Below, piece after piece: positions 19,218 to 27,574 of a DNA stretch of 34,553 nucleotides. Origin of the DNA: Verrucomicrobiota bacterium (lineage in GTDB: Bacteria; Bacteroidota; Bacteroidia; Chitinophagales; UBA8649); NCBI GenBank assembly GCA_017853115.1, contig JAFMKE010000009.1, positions 1 to 34,553 on the forward strand. The letters run 5' to 3'. A program made the translations under genes and the position numbers. The notes beneath the pieces were generated by a model that saw nothing but the letters and a program-made list of their open reading frames with translations, did not search any database and was not told where the DNA came from. Within the stretch, counting starts at the first letter, position 1. Each line of letters begins with the position of its first letter.

Positions 19218-21095
19218 ATGAAGCGAGTGTTTAGGCCAATCTTGATATGTTTTATGCTATTCTTCGCCAATGGCTTGGCTGCACAAACGATTAACGCTTT
19301 CTCGTATGCGGTCAGAGCAAAAGTAGATTTAAGAGAATTTTCTCCAAGTTATCATGCGAATGTTTTTAGTCATGAAGCTCCTTATCCTGGAAGTGATAGC
19401 TATAGAAATTACATCCATCAATTAAAGCACTTGTATTTCGGTCAAACAACTGAGTCAGTACCTGCAGTTCCAAAGTCTATCCAAGCCACCAGCAGTGAGC
19501 AAGCGATTATTAGCCAAGGTTTTGAGGGTAATTTTTTTGGTGGTATACCGAATGATAATGATTTGGCCATTTCTAATGATGGAATTATTGTTTCCGTCAC
19601 GAATTCGGATTTATATGTTTTTGATGAGGACGGCAACAATATCTATGATGTTGGATTAGAAGATATTGCTGATAGTATAGGTTTAGTGGCAAATTCGTAT
19701 GACCCCAAAGTTGTATACGACCCGGGAACAGATCGCTTTATTTTGGTTTTTTTAAATGGGAACAATTCGAATGCTACCAATATTGTAGTCTGTTTTTCCG
19801 AGAGTAATGATCCCACTGCAGGTTGGCATGTATATGCATTGGATGGTAATCCATTGAATAATAATGCTTGGTCTGATTTTCCGATGATTGCAATGACTGA
19901 ACAGGATTTTTTTGTGACTGTTAATCACATCAATAGTGATTCAGCCTCTTGGCAAACTGGTTTTATGCAGTCGGTAATTTGGCAAGTGCAGAAAAGTCAG
20001 GGGTATGCAGGAGATCCAATCACTGCTGTGCTCCATAGTGATGTGAATTTTCAAGGGAAAGCCATTCGAAACTTGAGACCCGTGAAAGGTGGCTTTAGTC
20101 TAAAAAATCATGCAATGTATTTTATATCGAATCGGAATTTTGATTTCGCTAACGATACATTTTTTGTAGTAAAGATAAACGAGTCGCTTGAGCAAAATAC
20201 TAGTCCCTTATTCACTACCCAAGCCGTATTAGCTAATGCGAACTATGGTATGCCTCCAGATGCAAAGCAAACACCTACAACTTTTTTACAGACCAATGAT
20301 GCACGTCCATTGGGTGCCATCATCGAAAATGGTGTCATTCACTTTGTGGGCAATACGGTTAGGTCGTCAGCCTCCGAATCTAGTGTGTATCATGGTAGAT
20401 TAAATACATTAAGTACACCTTGGGAGATAGACTTGCACATATTCGAAGATACAAGCCTGGAATACGGATACCCTAATTTGTCATTCACTGGTCAGACTCC
20501 ATTTGATGAGCAGTTTATACTTAGTTTTAATCATACATCTGTAGATAGTTTTCCTGGGGTTTCTGCAATTTTTTATGCTCGTGAAACGGGATATTCAGAT
20601 AGGTTACATTTGGCAAGCGGTACAAGTAATGTGAATGTAATTAGTGGTAATTATGAGCGCTGGGGAGATTATTCGGGTAGTCAAAAAAAATACAATGAGC
20701 CAGGAGTAGTTTGGATAAGCGGGTTTATGGGTTTTCGCAATAATTTGGCTATTTCTCCTAATCAACACCGCACATACATTGCCAAACTTCTTTCTCCGGA
20801 TAGCACGCAAACCAATGTTCAAACACTTACCTTTAATGAAAGTAAATTATTCCCCAATCCGGCTGAAGATTATTTCTTTTTTCAGTTTGAATTGGACGAG
20901 GAAATGAAACTCAGATTCGACTTGTTGGATAATTTGGGGAGGAAACATGCTACGCTTTTGGAGGAATCGGTTAAGGCAGGTAAAAATGAATTTTTGTTCT
21001 CTACTCAAAGTCTTCCTGAAGGAATGTATTATTTGCATATTAATGATGAACAAGGGATTACTCGGTTTACATCACAAGTGATTAAAAGTAGATGA
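19218..21095 (+). CDS. Secreted protein with C-terminal T9SS type A sorting domain
   Basis: Signal peptide; C-terminus LFPNPAEDYFFFQFELDEEMKLRFDLLDNLGRKHATLLEESVKAGKNEFLFSTQSLPEGMYYLHI typical of type IX secretion sorting domains. Confidence 0.87.
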   Translation: MKRVFRPILICFMLFFANGLAAQTINAFSYAVRAKVDLREFSPSYHANVFSHEAPYPGSDSYRNYIHQLKHLYFGQTTESVPAVPKSIQATSSEQAIISQGFEGNFFGGIPNDNDLAISNDGIIVSVTNSDLYVFDEDGNNIYDVGLEDIADSIGLVANSYDPKVVYDPGTDRFILVFLNGNNSNATNIVVCFSESNDPTAGWHVYALDGNPLNNNAWSDFPMIAMTEQDFFVTVNHINSDSASWQTGFMQSVIWQVQKSQGYAGDPITAVLHSDVNFQGKAIRNLRPVKGGFSLKNHAMYFISNRNFDFANDTFFVVKINESLEQNTSPLFTTQAVLANANYGMPPDAKQTPTTFLQTNDARPLGAIIENGVIHFVGNTVRSSASESSVYHGRLNTLSTPWEIDLHIFEDTSLEYGYPNLSFTGQTPFDEQFILSFNHTSVDSFPGVSAIFYARETGYSDRLHLASGTSNVNVISGNYERWGDYSGSQKKYNEPGVVWISGFMGFRNNLAISPNQHRTYIAKLLSPDSTQTNVQTLTFNESKLFPNPAEDYFFFQFELDEEMKLRFDLLDNLGRKHATLLEESVKAGKNEFLFSTQSLPEGMYYLHINDEQGITRFTSQVIKSR

Positions 21096-22357
21096 TTTGG
21101 TTAAAGATATCGGCGGAGAGTATTTTATTATCTATCAAGGAATTGCTGAGTAATAAGTTTAGGGCTTTTCTTTCTTTGCTTGGGATATCGATAGCCATCC
21201 TCTGTCTTATTTCCGTTTTCTCTGCAGTAGATTCTTTAGAAAAGAATTTACGACAAAGTGTTAACTCGCTTGGGGATAATATAATCTATGTAAATAAATG
21301 GCCTTGGTTGATGGTGGAAGATTATCCATGGTGGAAGTTCATTCAGCGACCTGAAGTTTCTCGAGAAGACTACTTTGCACTTTATGGTAGGGTAAAAACT
21401 GCCGAAGCGATGGCCTTGTGGCGATGGGTGCAAACTGGAACACTTCAATATGAAAATGAAGAAGTAGAGCGCATTTCAATTTTTGGCATTACCCAGGATT
21501 ATAATCAAGTTCGTGATATGGATTTTGCGGCGGGAAGATATTTTAGTGAGTTGGAATTCAACACCTTGCAAAACGGCACCTTGATAGGATATGAGCTAGC
21601 CGAGTTTTTCTTCGGAGAGGTCGATAAAGCGGTTGGTCAAACCATTCGCTTTGCAGGAATTGATTTGAAAGTTATTGGTGTTATGGCAAAAGAAGGCCAG
21701 GATGTACTTGGTATCAATGCTAATTTTGGTTTAGATAACACCCTTTATGTTACGGATAATTTTGCTGCAAGCAATTTAAATCCGCCTTTTGAGTCGGGTC
21801 CTTCCATTTTAGTCAAAGCGAAACCAGGCATTGAATTAGCTGAGTTAGAAGCTGAGTTGATTGGTCGTATGCGTATAGCGAGAAAACTTGTTCCTCAGCA
21901 GGAAGATAATTTCTCATTAAATAAGATTAGCTTGATTACGGGAGTGTTTGATCAGGTCTTTAATTTTATCTATGTAGCGGGTTTTGTAATCGGTATTTTC
22001 TCATTGATTGTTGGCGCCTTCGGTGTAGCGAATATTATGTTTGTATCGGTGCGTGAGCGAACCAATATTATTGGAATAAAGAAGGCATTGGGTGCTAAAA
22101 AGTTTTATATCCTACTTGAATTTATCATTGAAGCAATTATTCTTTGTTTGGTAGGTGGATTATTCGGCTTGTTCTTGGTATTCTCGCTGTTTAGTTTAAT
22201 TAATTTTTTCATTCAAGACAGTGATCTGAGCTTCCAAATCTCTTTATTTAACTTGACCCTTGGGGTTTTGATTTCAGTGAGTGTAGGTTTGTTGGCAGGA
22301 ATAATTCCGGCTGTAATGGCTGCCAATATGAAGCCAGTTGATGCCATACGCTCGTAG
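21092..22357 (+). CDS. ABC transporter permease, MacB/FtsX-like
   Basis: N-terminal LLSNKFRAFLSLLGISIAILCLISVFSAVDSL, periplasmic MacB-type domain, C-terminal FANIMFVSVRERTNIIGIKKALGAKK. Overlaps the upstream stop (ATGA). Confidence 0.9.
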   Translation: MIWLKISAESILLSIKELLSNKFRAFLSLLGISIAILCLISVFSAVDSLEKNLRQSVNSLGDNIIYVNKWPWLMVEDYPWWKFIQRPEVSREDYFALYGRVKTAEAMALWRWVQTGTLQYENEEVERISIFGITQDYNQVRDMDFAAGRYFSELEFNTLQNGTLIGYELAEFFFGEVDKAVGQTIRFAGIDLKVIGVMAKEGQDVLGINANFGLDNTLYVTDNFAASNLNPPFESGPSILVKAKPGIELAELEAELIGRMRIARKLVPQQEDNFSLNKISLITGVFDQVFNFIYVAGFVIGIFSLIVGAFGVANIMFVSVRERTNIIGIKKALGAKKFYILLEFIIEAIILCLVGGLFGLFLVFSLFSLINFFIQDSDLSFQISLFNLTLGVLISVSVGLLAGIIPAVMAANMKPVDAIRS

Positions 22358-22358
22358 C

Positions 22359-22844
22359 TTATTTAAGTAAGTTTCGAATGCCTTCAATTTCCCGGATATA
22401 ATCTCTTTGAATTTCTTCATGTACTTTCTCCGTAACTTTTTCCATACGAATGAGTTCGCGTTCAAAGATGTTAAGCAAAACGTTATTGTTTTTAATGCTT
22501 GGTTGAAAATTGGCTAATAATTCACAAAAGTGAAGGATAATTTCTAATTCTGTTTCCACTTTTTTGGAATAGCGTATATAGGTTTTTGCTCGTTTTAAAA
22601 TTTTTCTTACGCCCTTTTTGATAAAATAGTAATTGCTATGATTGATATCGGCGAAACTACCGGCTAATTCTCGCTTCACTTCCTGAATGTACGTTCGTTC
22701 ATCAGAAGCCTCAAAAAGAAGGTAAGTAAGCAACTCTTTCGTTTCCTTTTTAAACTTAGCCAAATGCAAACACATGGCAATGAGTTCACTTTTCTCGCTT
22801 TGATTCAGCGCGCGTTTAATTTCTGTTATTGTGGCTGTTTTCAT
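22359..22844 (-). CDS. Uncharacterised helical protein
   Basis: 161 aa intact ORF filling the gap between two + strand genes; no recognised domain. Confidence 0.7.
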   Translation of the reverse strand: MKTATITEIKRALNQSEKSELIAMCLHLAKFKKETKELLTYLLFEASDERTYIQEVKRELAGSFADINHSNYYFIKKGVRKILKRAKTYIRYSKKVETELEIILHFCELLANFQPSIKNNNVLLNIFERELIRMEKVTEKVHEEIQRDYIREIEGIRNLLK

Positions 22845-22904
22845 AGACTTAAAGGTATTTCAATAAGTATGAAATAAGAAAAATCCTGTAGCTTTATCTT
22901 GCGT

Positions 22905-23468
22905 ATGCATCATCACTTTAAATTCCACAAACCCTTTAATTGCCTGAGTCAATTTGTTTATGAGGGCAAACGCAAATCATCGAAACATCTTATCGGTGAA
23001 TACTACGATTTTCCTGAAGGGACCATGGCGATTGGTCGCTTGGATGAAAATTCTGAGGGTTTGTTACTGTTAACTACAGATGGTAAAGAAAGCGCTCGTA
23101 TTCGAAGTAAAAAGGTTGAAAAGGAATACTATGTGCAAGTAGCGGGATTGATTACGGATGAAGCAATTGAAACGATGAGTAAAGGTATGGAGATAAGTGT
23201 TCAAGGGGGTAAGTATAATACTTTGCCATGTAAAGTTGGACGGATGAATTTCCCTCGTCATCTACCATTGGAGAAGCGAAAAGTGAAAAATGAAGACCAT
23301 GGGCCAAGTTCATGGGTTTCGATTACGCTCCGAGAAGGTAAATTCAGGCAGGTGCGCAAAATGACATATGCAGTTGGTTTTCCGACACTTCGATTGGTGA
23401 GGTATCGAATCGGCGATGTTCATTTGGATATACCCGTGAGGGCGGTAGAGGAAGTAGATAAATTGTAG
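22905..23468 (+). CDS. rRNA pseudouridine synthase, RluE-like (no S4 domain)
   Basis: AIGRLDENSEGLLLLTTDG catalytic motif, KEYYVQVAG, EGKFRQVRKM. ATG at 22905 preferred over the ORF-track TTG at 22899. Confidence 0.87.
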   Translation: MHHHFKFHKPFNCLSQFVYEGKRKSSKHLIGEYYDFPEGTMAIGRLDENSEGLLLLTTDGKESARIRSKKVEKEYYVQVAGLITDEAIETMSKGMEISVQGGKYNTLPCKVGRMNFPRHLPLEKRKVKNEDHGPSSWVSITLREGKFRQVRKMTYAVGFPTLRLVRYRIGDVHLDIPVRAVEEVDKL

Positions 23469-23529
23469 TACTTTACCTGAACGGATTATTGGGGGGTTCT
23501 CATTCTTTTTGATGTATCTTTGCCTCTTT

Positions 23530-24837
23530 ATGGAAACAGTTGCAATAGTAGGACGACCCAATGTTGGGAAGTCCACCTTATTTAATCGAATCACTGGTGA
23601 ACGCAAATCAATTGTGGATGATCAGAGTGGTGTTACCCGAGACAGGGTTTATGGTGAGTCCGAGTGGGGCGGTATTCGGTTCAATATAATCGATACTGGC
23701 GGGTTTGTTCCGAATTCGGAAGATGTTTTTGAGGCGGCTATTCGCGATCAGGTTAAGATTGCTATGCAAGAAGCCAACGTTTTATTGTTTGTAGTGGATG
23801 TTACTACAGGGATTACTTATTTAGATGACGAGATTGCAGCCATGCTGAGAAAGAGCGACAAAAAAGTAATTCTCGTGGTAAACAAGGTGGATAATCATCA
23901 ACGCCTTTTGGACAGCAATGAATTCTATTCTTTAGGTTTTGATCAGCTTTATGCTTTATCATCGATTAATGGCAGTGGAACGGGGGATTTATTGGATGCG
24001 GTTATTGAAGGAATGGAAAATAACACGGATGAGGAGATCGAGGATGATATCCCTAAGATTTGTATTATCGGTCAACCGAATGCGGGAAAGTCTTCAATTG
24101 TAAACGTATTTGTGGGTGAAGAACGAAATGTAGTAACTGACATAGCAGGGACTACAAGAGATTCGATACATACTCGATTCAAAAAGTTTAACAAAGATAT
24201 TTTGTTAATAGATACGGCTGGAATTCGAAAGAAGTCCAAGGTGCATGAAAATCTTGAATTTTATTCGGTTATACGCGCAATTAAAGCACTTGACGAGTCG
24301 GATGTTTGTATATTAATGATTGACGCATCGAAAGGAGTTACCTCTCAAGACATCAGTATCTTCGCCTTGGCGGCTCGCAAGAAAAGAGGAATTGTGATTG
24401 CTGTGAACAAGTGGGATTTGGTTCCAGATAAGGATGCAAATACCGTTAAAGAGTACGAGGCGATGATTAAAGAGCGTATTGCTCCTTTTCGTGATGTCCC
24501 TATTGTGTTTATTTCCGTAACTGAAAAGCAACGTGTGTTGAAAGTATTGGATTATGCGCTGGACGTTTATGAGAACAAAAAAAGGAAAATTCAGACATCT
24601 AAGCTCAATGAGCACATGCTCAAGGTTATAGAGCGAAATCCACCTCCAGTAGTTAAGGGTAAAAGTATCAGTATAAAATTTGTTACCCAATTACCTGCTA
24701 CTACACCATCATTCGCATTCTTCTGCAGCAATCCTAAGTATATACGGGATGCCTATAAAAACTATTTAGAGAATCAAATTCGAAGTGCTTATAATTTTAC
24801 TGGAGTCCCAATAAATATTTTTTTTAGAGAGAAATAG
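23530..24837 (+). CDS. der: GTPase Der
   Basis: Two tandem GTPase domains (GRPNVGKSTLFNR...DTGG and GQPNAGKSSIVN...DTAG) plus C-terminal KH-like domain; start METVAIVGRPNVGKS at 23530. Confidence 0.96.
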   Translation: METVAIVGRPNVGKSTLFNRITGERKSIVDDQSGVTRDRVYGESEWGGIRFNIIDTGGFVPNSEDVFEAAIRDQVKIAMQEANVLLFVVDVTTGITYLDDEIAAMLRKSDKKVILVVNKVDNHQRLLDSNEFYSLGFDQLYALSSINGSGTGDLLDAVIEGMENNTDEEIEDDIPKICIIGQPNAGKSSIVNVFVGEERNVVTDIAGTTRDSIHTRFKKFNKDILLIDTAGIRKKSKVHENLEFYSVIRAIKALDESDVCILMIDASKGVTSQDISIFALAARKKRGIVIAVNKWDLVPDKDANTVKEYEAMIKERIAPFRDVPIVFISVTEKQRVLKVLDYALDVYENKKRKIQTSKLNEHMLKVIERNPPPVVKGKSISIKFVTQLPATTPSFAFFCSNPKYIRDAYKNYLENQIRSAYNFTGVPINIFFREK

Positions 24838-24846
24838 CCTAAATAC

Positions 24847-24876
24847 TTGTATGATTAACAATATTTCATATATTTG
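24847..24876 (+). promoter_or_regulatory. Promoter of the small acidic lipoprotein (TTG-N19-TATATTTG)
   Basis: TTG at 24847-24849, 19-bp spacer, TATATTTG at 24869-24876. Confidence 0.7.
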
Positions 24877-24915
24877 AAACTTAATTTTCATAAAACACAT
24901 AAAAAACAAATTAAA

Positions 24916-25152
24916 ATGAAAAAATTATCACTTTTATTAGTTGCTGCTGGATTATTCGCGTTCTCTTGCAAGCAAGCAGAGGAAACTACAGAAGAAACTG
25001 TTGAAGAAGGTACTGAAATGGTTGAAGAAACTGTAGAGGCTACGGAAGAAGCTGTTGAAGAAGCTACTGAAATGTTAGAAGAGGCTGTTGAAGCTGTTGA
25101 AGAAGCTGCAGATGCTGTAGCAGAAGAGGCTGAAGAAGTTACTGCTGAGTAA
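24916..25152 (+). CDS. Small Glu-rich heptad-repeat lipoprotein
   Basis: MKKLSLLLVAAGLFAFSC signal/lipobox followed by TEETVEEGTEMVEETVEATEEAVEE...; own promoter and strong terminator. ORF-track start (24874) lies inside the promoter. Confidence 0.82.
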   Translation: MKKLSLLLVAAGLFAFSCKQAEETTEETVEEGTEMVEETVEATEEAVEEATEMLEEAVEAVEEAADAVAEEAEEVTAE

Positions 25153-25174
25153 ACTCAGTTGTTTTATAATCTCG

Positions 25175-25210
25175 AAAAGAGGAAGTCTTAGACTTCCTCT
25201 TTTTTGTTTT
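25175..25210 (+). terminator. Rho-independent terminator after the acidic lipoprotein
   Basis: 13-bp stem AAAAGAGGAAGTC-tta-GACTTCCTCTTTT followed by T-rich tract. Confidence 0.9.
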
Positions 25211-25328
25211 ACATAAGAAGTAAAAATTTCTGCAGTATAACTCTCTCTTCAAAGTCTGATGTTTAAACTGCGAGTTTATCTTTGCGCACTTTTTTTTAGT
25301 AAGCAGCAAAGTATGAACAGAGGTATAA

Positions 25329-25766
25329 TTAATCGTGGTAGACGGGAAATCGATCAAGTTCGATTATTTTTTTTGCGGTGATTTGCCACGCATGTGTGTA
25401 ATCTCCATTGCTTATGGCTAGGTAGGGAACAGCAAATTTGATATTATAGTTAAGACATTGTTGTAGAACTTTTTCGCTGAGTACCTCACTTTGCGCTTTA
25501 CATTCTAATAATAAAAATGGCTGAGTATCCTTGTCGAAAACCAATAGGTCGAATCGTTTTTTTAAGCCGTTAATCGTAAACTCTTTTTCGATGGCAATTT
25601 TTCCTTTCGGATAGCTTAGGTCCTGGATGAAGAAGTGTATGAAATGCTGCCGCACCCATTCCTCAGGCGTTAGAATTACGTTTTTCTTCCTAACTTCGTC
25701 AAAAATGAATAGTTGATCATTTTTGCTGTGAATTTTTAAGTTGTATTTACTGAACTCAATGCGCAT
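25329..25766 (-). CDS. Stand-alone type I restriction HsdR N-terminal-like (PD-(D/E)XK) protein
   Basis: 145 aa; KKRFDLLVFDKDTQPFLLLECKAQSEVLSEKVLQQCLNYN resembles the HsdR_N nuclease core (D...ECK). Confidence 0.78.
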   Translation of the reverse strand: MRIEFSKYNLKIHSKNDQLFIFDEVRKKNVILTPEEWVRQHFIHFFIQDLSYPKGKIAIEKEFTINGLKKRFDLLVFDKDTQPFLLLECKAQSEVLSEKVLQQCLNYNIKFAVPYLAISNGDYTHAWQITAKKIIELDRFPVYHD

Positions 25767-25788
25767 CTGATTGCTAAATTAAGGGATT

Positions 25789-26559
25789 ATGAAGACAAAA
25801 CAAGAAATAGTAGAGAACTGGCTTCCGCGTTATACGGGTGTTGAGCTAGCTGATTTTGGAGAATATATACTGCTTACGAACTTTTCCAATTATGTAGAGA
25901 AATTTGCCGAATGGCATGAAGTGGGTGTCATCGGAAAAGGTAAGCCGATGCAGTCAGCTACGGCTGAGGGCATTACCATTATTAATTTTGGTATGGGAAG
26001 TCCCAATGCTGCTACAATTATGGATTGTTTATCAGCGATTAAACCGAAAGGTGTTTTGTTCTTGGGCAAGTGTGGTGGCTTAAAGAAAAAGAATCAACTT
26101 GGAGATTTTGTATTGCCCATTGCTGCAATACGTGGGGAAGGAACAAGTAACGACTATTTTCCTCCTGAAGTACCATCGCTGCCTGCTTTTGCCTTGCAAA
26201 AAGCCATTTCAACTACTATCCGAGATTTTAATCATGATTATTGGACTGGAACTGTTTACACAACCAATCGTCGGGTTTGGGAGTACGATGAAAAGTTTAA
26301 AAAATATTTGAAGCGAATTCGAGCCATGGCTATTGATATGGAGACAGCCACGATTTTTACAACGGCTTTTGCAAATACAATTCCAGCAGGAGCTATACTT
26401 TTAGTTTCCGATCAGCCCATGGTGCCAGATGGTGTCAAAACGTCTAAAAGCGATGAAAAGATTACCACAAACTTTGTCGATTTACATCTTAAATTGGGTA
26501 TCGAATCTTTAAAACAGTTAATCAACAATGGCTTAACAATAAAGCATTTAAGGTTTTGA
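25789..26559 (+). CDS. AMP nucleosidase (short form)
   Basis: Nucleoside phosphorylase fold: NFGMGSPNAATIMDCLSAIKPKGVLFLGKCGGLK, MAIDMETATIFTTAFANTIPAGAILLVSD. Confidence 0.85.
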   Translation: MKTKQEIVENWLPRYTGVELADFGEYILLTNFSNYVEKFAEWHEVGVIGKGKPMQSATAEGITIINFGMGSPNAATIMDCLSAIKPKGVLFLGKCGGLKKKNQLGDFVLPIAAIRGEGTSNDYFPPEVPSLPAFALQKAISTTIRDFNHDYWTGTVYTTNRRVWEYDEKFKKYLKRIRAMAIDMETATIFTTAFANTIPAGAILLVSDQPMVPDGVKTSKSDEKITTNFVDLHLKLGIESLKQLINNGLTIKHLRF

Positions 26560-27569
26560 AAAAGGATTACAGCCAAGTTTTAGCAGATTTAAAAAATAAG
26601 ATTTATCAACCGATTTATTTCTTGTTTGGTGATGAGTCATATTACATTGATTCCGTTGTTAGTTATATTGAGAAGAATGTGCTAACAGAAACAGAGAAAG
26701 CTTTCAATTTTCAGGTCTTGTATGGCAAGGAAGTAGAAGCTATGCAAATTGCGGAGAGTGCCAGTCGATTACCCATGATGGCCAATCACCAATTAATTAT
26801 TGTCAAAGAAGCACAGCAGTTAAATAATATTCAGGCTCTTGAGGATTATCTAAATAAACCAAGCCAAACGACTATTCTTGTGTTGGCCTACAAGCATAAG
26901 AATCCCGATAAAAGAACAGCGTTTTTTAAAAATTTGATTGCCAGTCCGCACAGCGCAGCTATGGAATCAAAGGCTATTCGCGACTATGAAGTGGCTAAGT
27001 GGATTAGTGCTTATGCGGGTGAAAAAAAGCTAAATATTTCACCAAAGGGTGTAGAAATGCTTGCTGAGTTTTTGGGCGCTGATATCAGTAAGATTGTTAA
27101 TGAGATTGACAAATTACTGATGATAAAAGGAGTGGGAGCAGACATCAGTGAAGAGGATATTGAGAAAAATATTGGTGCATCCAAAGATTACAATATTTTT
27201 GAGCTAACTGCGGCGCTAGGTGAAAAGAATTCGGAAAAGACTTTTCGGATTTTACAATACTTTAGTGCGAACCCTAAAGCTTTAGTGTTAGTAATGGCTC
27301 TTGGTACAATTAATGGCCTATACCAAAAGATTTATTTGTGTAAGCATGCTGTTCATGCAGATGATAGAGAGTTGGCAAGTATATTGAAAGTTGGTCCTTA
27401 CTTTGTTAAAGATTATAAACGCTACGCTTCGAAATATGGATTGGATCAGCTGGAAAAAACTTTTGAGTTAATTACTGAGTATGATTTGAAATCTAAAGGT
27501 ATGGGTAGCAAAACCCTGAGCCCTTCTGAATTGTTAACAGAAATGTGCTATCGAATTTTTAACCTGTGA
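26556..27569 (+). CDS. holA: DNA polymerase III subunit delta
   Basis: PIYFLFGDESYYIDSVVSYIEKN, SASRLPMMANHQLIIVKEAQQL, AAA+ clamp-loader-like. TTG start overlaps the preceding TGA (TTGA). Confidence 0.92.
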   Translation: MKKDYSQVLADLKNKIYQPIYFLFGDESYYIDSVVSYIEKNVLTETEKAFNFQVLYGKEVEAMQIAESASRLPMMANHQLIIVKEAQQLNNIQALEDYLNKPSQTTILVLAYKHKNPDKRTAFFKNLIASPHSAAMESKAIRDYEVAKWISAYAGEKKLNISPKGVEMLAEFLGADISKIVNEIDKLLMIKGVGADISEEDIEKNIGASKDYNIFELTAALGEKNSEKTFRILQYFSANPKALVLVMALGTINGLYQKIYLCKHAVHADDRELASILKVGPYFVKDYKRYASKYGLDQLEKTFELITEYDLKSKGMGSKTLSPSELLTEMCYRIFNL

Positions 27570-27574
27570 AATGT

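Noticed and set aside
24940-25140. CRISPR-like or tandem DNA repeat
   Set aside because: The approximate 21-bp periodicity encodes Glu-rich protein heptads; no spacers or exact repeats.
25139-25357. 72-aa minus-strand ORF downstream of the acidic lipoprotein
   Set aside because: Spans a terminator hairpin and has low-complexity composition; no support for coding.
25329-25766. Type I restriction-modification or defence system
   Set aside because: Only an N-terminal nuclease-like domain is present; no methylase, specificity or helicase genes in the window.
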